From Parietaria judaica (taxonomy: Eukaryota > Streptophyta > Magnoliopsida > Rosales > Urticaceae), in contig OX940862.1 of NCBI GenBank assembly GCA_954871525.1, positions 40,850,232-40,914,231 of the forward strand: 64,000 nt of DNA. Direction: 5' to 3'. Under the pieces are notes generated by a model. The model was not told the DNA's origin. It saw nothing but the letters and a program-made list of their open reading frames with translations, and did not search any database. The translations under genes were made by a program, and so were the position numbers. Shown one piece after another: positions 56,914 through 64,000 of the stretch (position 1 is the stretch's first letter; each line of letters opens with the position of its first letter).

Positions 56914-58531
56914 TTATCGACTATTTGATTGCAATCCACCGCCACCATAGTACTGCTTCGTGGTTTCACGGGCGAATTCAGCGAAAGTCATCCCACCCTT
57001 TAACCGCAAAGAGAGGTGTGGCACGATCTTCTCAATGCCTTCTACACTCTGTTCCTCCAGATCCGAGCGCTTCGGAGGGTAATCGGATTCACACAGCACT
57101 TTATCCCAAGCCGGCTGCAAGAAAACCACAAATGTTTCTCTGCTCAGATTCGCCAGTTTACCGAGCGGCCTCGAAACCGAGTGCAGAGTAGCTCGAAGCT
57201 TCCCCTTGGAGATTACTTCAGCCGATTCTCCCACCTGAACGATGAAACTCTCCTTGCCGGCTCTCACCATGAAAACCCGCCTTTGGGTTGGATCAAACAC
57301 TTGGAGAAGAGTATCGCCACCGGGATAAACACATTCTTCGCACTGGTCTTCGTTTACTTGCTGCACAAGAAACAAGGGAGTTGTTAAAATGGTGAAGATC
57401 CCATAGTCGTAGTGCCACTGCTGCCACAAATCGAAGTCGTCTTCACCATCGGTGCTGAATCGCTTTTCCCTGGATCGGTTTTTACCGAAACACCCTCTCT
57501 TTGTTGTGCGGGCTTGGTCCTGAAGAACCCGTCGATCGAGCTCGGAATGGTAATGTATCACACGCCCCTTCGCCTCAGATGACTCCAACAAGCTCTGCTC
57601 GAGCTCTCCCCCTTCAATGGCGTTGTCACACACTCGGGCGAGCCTACGCCCAATGTCCATCATCCAAAACCCTAGCTCCTTCAGATCGGCTCCGAGACTC
57701 CTATACTCATCATCAACATCGCGACCAATCTGAATATCCCGTCTCGAATCTAAATCCAGCTCATACCTCAGTTTAACCGCGAAAGACGAAACGCTTCGCT
57801 CCGGATTCGTCAACGGAACATCGCTCCCCAATGCTTGCTCCTATAAAACGGCCAAGACTGAGAAATAAGCGTGAACTTATTTCTCTTAACGACGTCATAA
57901 ACCAATCTTCGAACCATTCAAATGGATACCAACTTCTCGTAACCGTTAACGAGCTGTTTCCGAGGTTTTGGCTCTTCATTCAATTTTTCCCAAACCAGAT
58001 TAACACTCATGTTTTCGTTCTCGTGGAAAAGAACAAAACTCGGAAGACCAAAACGGACACAACCGAACGGTATACTCAAAATTTCCGTATTTATAATTTC
58101 GGTTTTTCGGGTAGTTGTGAATGTTATTATCATCACAATATCCAAATCTACTTCCTTTTCTGGGTGATTGAAATGGTATTATAATCAGAATGAAATCTAA
58201 CAATGACTACATCTTCGAAACTCTAAACCCTAGATATGGGCGAGAGAGAAAAATCACTCACTCTGAGGACGATGCTGCGACGGCGAGGGTCGAGAAGGGC
58301 CAGGCTGCGAGCGAGCCAGAGGGATCGCCGGAGATAGCCGTCTTTGGGGAGTCCGGTGACGGAGAGAAGGCCAGGCCCAGTGGGTCCCAGAGCTTCCATC
58401 ACGCTTCTGCTCAGACATTGAAGCCTTTGGAGCTCCTACGGCGAGGGCGAGGGCGATGGATGGGAAGAGAGGAGGCAGAGATCCGAGTAAGAGAGGTGGT
58501 AGAGCTCCAAGGTTGGCAGTTCTTCTTCCAT
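56914..58531 (-). CDS. 2OG/Fe(II)-dependent oxygenase-like protein, in-frame stop in exon 1
   Basis: Exon 1 is 58531-58262 (donor AGA|GTGAGT) and exon 2 is 57840-56914 (acceptor TATAG|GAGCAAGC), giving 398 codons, near the usual length of this plant family. Conserved blocks include MEALGPTGPGLLSVTGLP, LGSDVPLTNPERSVSSFAVK, LEQSLLESSEAKGRVIHYHS, WQQWHYDYGIFT (iron-binding HxD), HSV-type distal His in LRATLHSVSRP and TFAEFARETTKQYYGG. Substrate unknown. Codon 32 (58438-58436) is TAG, preceded by MEEELPTLELYHLSYSDL and followed in the same frame by ELQRLQCLSRSV. A downstream in-frame ATG at 58399 could start a product 44 residues shorter that still keeps both iron ligands. It is either a damaged gene, a short-start isoform or a base error. 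Confidence 0.82.
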
Positions 58532-58980
58532 GGCGGCAACCAGAAGCTAGAGCTGCCAAAATGGCGGCACCGAGGGCTTTCGAAGATTCGCATCAACGGC
58601 AACACTGTGTTTCGTGTCGTTTCTCGATTCACGAGTCAACAAAGAAAAACGACGTGTATTTTATGTTTACTGTCGTTTTCTTTGTGCAAGTAGTGCCCTT
58701 GGTCATTTTTAATGTTGTTTTATTATTCTTTTAACGTGTACATTGACATTCTTGATTTCTTGTTAATTTCTCATAATATATATTGTCCTTAATTTCTAGC
58801 CTACATACAAGTTTTTTTATTTTATTTTTTATTATTATTTTTTGTAATCAAAGAGTATATAACTAATTAATGTTGCTATTATGTTAAAACAAAACTTTTT
58901 TCACTAGAATTGGAAGTTTCAATTTCTCTAATTCTTAGCATGTATCCAATATTTATAAATTATTTGCAAACCCTAATACT
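58532..58980. other. oxygenase upstream region, capped by a LINE
   Basis: About 450 bp of mostly AT-rich promoter-side sequence between the oxygenase start and the LINE. No clear TATA box on the minus strand. The last six bases (AATACT) are the left copy of the LINE target duplication. Confidence 0.45.
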
Positions 58981-61900
58981 CAGCGATGTCTCTTTAACTA
59001 CTGCAAGCGTTTCTCCCCTGACTTTGTTTGCATTGCTGAGTCGATGATCACTTTTAACTCGATTCCAAATAGGTTTTGGACTTCTTTGGATCTAACTCTG
59101 ATTGAGTCAAATAATATTGACATTCCTTCATTATGGGTGTTGAGGAAACAATCTATCGAGGTGCCTAGTTTTGTAAGTACGGGGGACCAACATGTGAGTT
59201 TCAGTACCTCTATAAATGGTGTTCACCATGACTTCTCATGTATTTATGCATCCACCTCTTTTATTGCACGAAGAAACTTATATTCTGAGCTGGTGAATTT
59301 GTCTTCCTATCGCGCGTCCCCATGGTTAGTGTTTGGAGACTTCAATGCGGTCAAAGGTGCACACGAAAAAACTGGGAGATCTCCACCCGCTAGCTCATGC
59401 CATGACTTCAGAGTTTGGTCAAATGACTGCGATCTAGTCGATGTTCCCTTAATTGGGGCAAAATATACTTGGTGCAATGGTAGAAAAAACAACGAGAGAG
59501 TTGAGTGCCTTCTTGATAGGGCAATGGTCAACAAACAATCCCTGGAGTTTTGGAATTCGATTTCATCATCTTCTCTACCTCGACATTGCTCTGATCATAA
59601 CCCTCTAGTTATTAATTGCCGAAAAAATCCACAAAATTCTATTGCTCGGTTTCGCTTTCAAGGTATGTGGCTCACTCATCCGGATTCGAGGAGCTTTATT
59701 GCTTGTAATTGGATCTCTACCACAGGTCTTGCTCCTATGCAAAGTCTCGGTGTTAAGCTTAAATTACTTCGAAAAGCTCTTAAGATTTGGAATAGAGATG
59801 TATTTGGCTTTTTGGGAAAGAAAATTGTTGACGCCGAAAATGCTCTTATGGAAATTCAAAATGAAATTGCTTGTGATGGAGTCTCAGATTCTCGGGTTTC
59901 TAAAGAAATCTCGGCACATTCTGAGTTGGAGTTAGCCTTGAAGCAAAACAAAATTTTTTTGAATGAAAAATGTCGTAATACCTGGTTGAAAGCCGGGGAT
60001 CGTAACTCTTCATTTTTCCACCGTGCGGCTTCTATTTAGAAATCAAGCTTAGGGATCAATTCTCTGTTAATTAACGGTGTGCTCTCGGTGAATCAGGATG
60101 AGATCTCTGAACATATTATTCAGTTCTATGAAGAATATCTTTTGTCGTGCTTCTCAAACTGCTTAAAACACGGAGCTTATCAGAAATGTGATTCCAGTTC
60201 TTGTTGGAGATGATGATAATGATAGGCTTACTGCCATCCCCTCGGATGACGAGATCCGTGCTACAGTTTTTAGTATGGATGGTAATAGCGCCCCTGGACC
60301 AGATGGATTCAACAGTAAATTTTTTCAAGCTTTCTGGGATATCGTCGGTCTTGATGTTTGCCAGTGCGTGCAAAGCTTCTTTATTCATGGCGTCATCTCC
60401 ACCGGGCTAAACTCGAGTTTAATGGTGCTTATTCCTAAGGTTAAAGGGGCTATGCAGATTGATAATTTCAGACCTATTATCTTGAGCAATTTTTGTTTCA
60501 AAATAATTACAAAAGTTTTGGCTGACAGGCTTTCTATTGTCGCAACTTCTATCGTCTCTGAAAATCAATTTGGCTTTGTCAAGGGTCGAAATATCTCTCA
60601 TTGTATTGCGGCGGCTTCTGAAGGGATCAACGTTCTTGATAAAAAGAACTTCGGCGGTAATATGGTTTTGAAAGTCGACATTAAGAAACCTTTTAATACT
60701 ATGGACTGGGGCTTTATTCTAGATGTTCTTGAGGCTTTCGGGTTTTCCTTAAAATTTAGAGACTGGATTCTTGAAATTTTTTCCTCTGCTAGGATCTCCA
60801 TTATGTTGAATGGTTCGTCTAAAGGTTATTTTAAGTGCAGAAGAGGTGTCCGACAAGGTGATCCTATATCTCCCTTTTATTTGTCATTGCTGAAGACTTC
60901 CTTAGTCGTCTTATTAGCCATTATGTGGAAAATAATAAATGGAAAACTATGAAGTACACAACTAAAAATTTATTCACTTCCCATTTATTATATGCGGATG
61001 ATGTTCTTCTTTTCGGTGTGGCTACTAAAAGAAATGTGAGTGTAATTACTAAAGTTTTTGAAATTTACTCTTCTCTTCCGGGTCAAGTTGTTAATTGGTC
61101 TAAGTCAGGTGTTATTTTTAGCGATAATCTCTCTAACCATAGGAAGCTTGGCATTGTTAATGCTTTGAAGCTCAAACAAATTTCTTTGCCGTTTCAGTAC
61201 CTTGGAGTTCCTTTATTTAAGGGTGCTCCAAGGAAAAAATGGTTACATCCAGTGGCCGATACCATTTTGAGTAAGTTTGCTAATTGGAAAGGTTCTAGTT
61301 TGTCTTTGGCTGGTAGGATTACTCTTGTCAATTCAATTATTCAAAGTTCTTTTCTTCACTCATTTTCAGTTTATGCTTGGCCGAAAAGTCTTTTGTCAAA
61401 ATTGGAAAAAGCAGTGAGGAGTTTTATTTGGTCGGGTTCTATTGACAACAAAAAGATGATTACTGTTCCATGGAATATATGTAGTTTATCTATCACGGAT
61501 GGGGGTATTGGGGTTAAAAACTTGAGTGCTCTAAACAAAGCTATGCTTGGAAAGCTTTCCTGGCAATTTATTGGTACAAGTTCCTTCCCTTTGTGTTTTA
61601 TAAAAACTCGGATATTTCATCCTAGTGGATCTTTCAAACTCAGCGTGAACTCATCATCGATTTTGCGTTCATTGAGCCCGTGCTTTTCGTTGGTAAAAGA
61701 TAATGTTCGTTGGTTGATTACTAGGAACTCTGATAGAAATTTTTGGCTTGATAATTGGTTATATCCGTGTGTAGCTGATAGAGAAAATATTCCTTTGCGA
61801 AATAGAGAAAATCTCACAGCTACAATATCTGAGTTTCGAGTTAATAATGAATGGAACTTTCCACCTACCATATCGACTTCTGTCATTGAGGATATTAAAA

Positions 61901-63255
61901 TTTTTGAATTTATTGAGGAAGTTGATGATGTTTGTGTTTGGCATCTTTCCAATAATGGTGAATTCTCAGTGAAATCGGTTTATAATATGTTTTGAGCTAA
62001 TTATAATTTGTTTCCTCAATGGCAGAAGTTTCTATGGAAAGAATTTCTTCCACCTTCGAGGTCTATTACATGTTGGCGGGCTTTCTTAGGTTTCCTTCCT
62101 ACGGAGTTTACTTTGCAGGAAAAAGGATTTGCTCTAGCTTCAATGTGTCGCTTTTGCAACAAACAAGTGGAGGATACCGACCATATTTTCGTCCATTGCA
62201 ACTTCGCAGGGTTTGTTTGGCGGGCTATCTCAGATATATTTCGAAAGCCAATCAATACAGGAGGGTCGTTTTCATTGTTGCTTTCGGATGCCGCTTCCGT
62301 GAATCTCAACTCTCATATCTTCGCTCTCTGGAATACTGCGGTCATATCAATAGTTTGGCTCATTTGGCGTGCTAGGAATGCCTGTGTTTTTGAGGATGTG
62401 ATCCCCAACACTAGCAACCTTCTGAGACAAGTTTGGCGATGTATTAAAGAAGCGGATTTCTTTATGCTAGGAACATCAAACGCTTCGGAGGATTTACAAA
62501 TCTTGAAGTTTTTTGGTTTGGAAATTCGTTCTGGGAAAGCTCCAAATATTGTTTCAGTTATATGGCGCTCTCTTCCTATTGCTTGGTTAAAATGCAACAC
62601 TGACGGTTCCTCAATTGGTACTCCGGGTGTATCTGGTGCAGGAGGTATTTTCATGACCTATCGTGGATTTCCTCATGGTTCGTTTGCGGTCCATATCGAC
62701 TCTGCTTATGCTTTTGAAGCTGAATTAACGGCCGCTATGTTTGTTATTGAGAAAGCAAAAGAATTTCATTGGGAAAATATTTGGCTTGAGTCCGACTCTA
62801 CTTATGTGGTTCAACTTCTTCAGAAGAAATCTCATTTGGTGCCTTGGAGGTTGCGGGCTCAATGGTCAAAATGCATTAGTTATCTGGATCAACTTTAGAG
62901 TCACACATATTTATAGAGAGAGTAACCAAGCCGCTGATGCCCTTGCTAGATTTGCTGCTCAAACTTTGGATCAACATTGGTGGCCTTCGCACCCGGAGTT
63001 CATTTCTTCTTTCGTTAACGATGATATTTGTATGAAAGAGAATTTTAGATTTTGCTAGTTTTATTTTTTAGTTGTGCTAGAGAGAGATATTAGGTTTTGT
63101 TAGTTCTCGTCTCTTTCTATATCTTTGTAAACTGTGATGCTTTTTATTTATCTTATCTAGAGCCCTGTCTCTTACTTTGTGTTTTTGGGTGCCAACCTAG
63201 TTGGGATTCGAGATCACATTGCGAGATGTAGGGCCTCCATCTTTTACTTAAAAAA
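58981..63255 (+). mobile_element. 5'-truncated L1-type LINE, 4.3 kb
   Basis: The element starts inside ORF2 (RCLFNYCKRFSPDFVCIAES), runs through endonuclease, reverse transcriptase, a zinc-binding region and RNase H, and ends with a 3' UTR and an A tail (63249-63257). AATACT occurs immediately before it (58975-58980) and after the tail (63256-63261), a short target duplication. ORF1 and the start of ORF2 are missing through 5' truncation, the usual outcome of target-primed reverse transcription. It is oriented away from the oxygenase gene, head to head with it. Confidence 0.85.
58982..63058 (+). pseudogene. LINE ORF2: endonuclease, RT, zf-RVT, RNase H, broken
   Basis: The endonuclease (APE type, 58982-59640) has WLVFGDFNAVKGAHEK, GAKYTWCNGR and the active-site SDHNPLV. 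RT (about 60230-61100) has SAPGPDGFNSKFFQ, NFRPIILSNF, GFVKGRNI, RRGVRQGDPISPF and the catalytic LLYADDVLLFG. A zinc-binding zf-RVT region (CWRAFLGFLPT, CRFCNKQVEDTDHIFVHC) and RNase H (WLKCNTDGSS, EAELTAAMF, ESDSTYVVQLL, ESNQAADALARF) follow. A TAG at 60037, frameshifts near 60180, 60870 and 62890 and a TGA at 61993 disable it. Most of the sequence is otherwise well preserved, so it is not very old. Confidence 0.88.
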
Positions 63256-63261
63256 AATACT

Positions 63262-63848
63262 AATTTATTGAGTTTTTTTGGAAATCACCTCGTAAGAGGG
63301 CTAGACGATTGTATGACAAGACCTCTCTTGCTTTGGAAGAGATGAAAATTCGACCAAAACTTGGAATAGGGCTAGGGCCTTAATCTTTGGGTATTAAGCC
63401 ATTTCATTTCCTTGCACTTCTTGTCCTTCGTTAAATTTCCAACTTCATTGCCAAATTTATTTATTTTTTCTTTTTTCTCAACAATTTAGGAAAAGTATTA
63501 TGTACTAAAATATTGTGATATCAAAATAATTTGTTACAATAATGTGCTGAGAAATTTATATAGAATTTTATCATTTAATCGAAACAGAAAAACCTAGATA
63601 TCAATCTCTAACTGGATTCGAATCCGCAGATCCAAGAAAGCTGTTCTGTTGAAGTTGACTTTCCAACACACACGTTAATCTAACGACAAACTCAGATGAT
63701 CCATAAGTCAAGAATATCTGGAAATTAACACAAACGACCAAAGCGACAATCTTCAATCCTAACCTCTCTAAGCAGTCTCAGAACTATGACAGCCTTCTGA
63801 GTTAGAAGACATGTACGGACTGCCTCAATGTACAAAGTGCCTGAACAG
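63262..63848. other. 3' flank of the NEK-like gene
   Basis: AT-rich to mid-GC sequence with no further supported gene. The 3' UTR of the minus-strand gene at 63849 should occupy part of 63600-63848. The open frame at 63725-63925 on the minus strand is a shadow in another frame of the real exon. Confidence 0.45.
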
Positions 63849-64000
63849 TTACGCGGCGTTAGTCTCCTTGAAGCTCTTCGCCAGCCAAATCGCAGTTTCC
63901 CGGGGCGAGACTTTCTCCGGCCCAAACGGCTTCAGCAGAACGCCAAGCTCGTCGAACCGTTCCTGCTGCAAGAGGCGTGCGCTGAACTCCAGCAGCCCTT
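63849..64000 (-). CDS. C-terminal exon of a NEK-type Ser/Thr protein kinase (partial)
   Basis: From the window end to the TAA at 63851-63849 the minus strand encodes [18 protein letters not shown] then [20 protein letters not shown] and [11 protein letters not shown]. This is the conserved C-terminal tail of plant NIMA-related (NEK) kinases, remembered as GLLELSADLLQQNRLEEL and [20 protein letters not shown]. The kinase domain itself lies beyond 64000 and is not visible, so activity cannot be assessed. Plant NEKs act on microtubules and in directional cell growth. In Arabidopsis NEK4 (At3g63280) is close to the 2OG-oxygenase, FORKED1 and BIL4 genes, which supports this call. The 50 visible codons are uninterrupted. 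Confidence 0.75.
   Translation of the reverse strand, partial: GLLEFSARLLQQERFDELGVLLKPFGPEKVSPRETAIWLAKSFKETNAA

Noticed and set aside
63600..63630. tRNA B-box-like GGATTCGAATCC
   Set aside because: No A box, acceptor stem or anticodon arm at the right distance; the match is short and palindromic by chance.
1..64000. CRISPR array, bacterial operon or prophage
   Set aside because: No regularly spaced repeats with unique spacers; introns, plant protein families and plant transposons show that this is a nuclear plant sequence.

Overview
This is a 64 kb window of nuclear DNA from a flowering plant, most likely a eudicot. It is AT-rich, genes carry GT..AG introns, and plant-specific families and plant transposons are present. 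I cannot name the species. Five cellular genes can be supported: a chlorophyllase (minus, 9685-13866, one 3.2 kb intron), a LIFEGUARD/Bax-inhibitor-like membrane protein (plus, 37035-38644, four exons), a FORKED1-like VAN3-binding protein (minus, 39872-42766, seven exons), a 2-oxoglutarate/Fe(II) oxygenase-like protein (minus, 56914-58531, two exons) and the last exon of a NEK-type protein kinase (minus, 63849 to the window end).

The LIFEGUARD and FORKED1-like genes rebuild perfectly in frame. The chlorophyllase has a one-base frameshift at the end of exon 1, and the oxygenase has an in-frame TAG at codon 32. From memory, the order LIFEGUARD4/BIL4 - FORKED1 - 2OG oxygenase - NEK kinase is that of Arabidopsis At3g63310-At3g63280, so the right half appears to be an old syntenic block opened up by transposons.

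Most of the rest is mobile DNA. From left to right: a hAT-like element with a perfect 8-bp duplication (1218-2302); the right end of a CACTA element (about 3.0-4.7 kb); tandem repeats (5.4-5.9 kb); a LINE 3' fragment (6.7-7.3 kb); a SINE-like sequence and a hAT-type MITE inside the chlorophyllase intron; a deleted Copia element (15.0-17.1 kb, minus); a hAT (ZMYM1/TTF-type) transposase fragment (17.5-18.0 kb); and a large decayed CACTA element (19.2-35.5 kb). The CACTA element is split by a MITE-like insertion (21.7-22.9 kb) and by a Ty3/gypsy Tat-type retrotransposon (about 23.65-34.89 kb). The retrotransposon lacks its 5' LTR but keeps gag, pol, a minisatellite, an antisense additional ORF and a 3' LTR.

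Further right are a 5S-rRNA-bearing Cassandra-type solo LTR (49305-52463) with a second, unrelated solo LTR nested inside it, each with perfect 5-bp duplications; a TA-flanked MITE (54409-54583); a SINE with a 10-bp duplication (55021-55249); and a 5'-truncated L1-type LINE (58981-63255) sitting about 450 bp upstream of the oxygenase gene.

I see no prokaryotic-style system, CRISPR array or tRNA gene. The best leads are the nested solo LTRs around a conserved Pol III promoter, the single-lesion disruption of two otherwise well-preserved genes, and the syntenic block.
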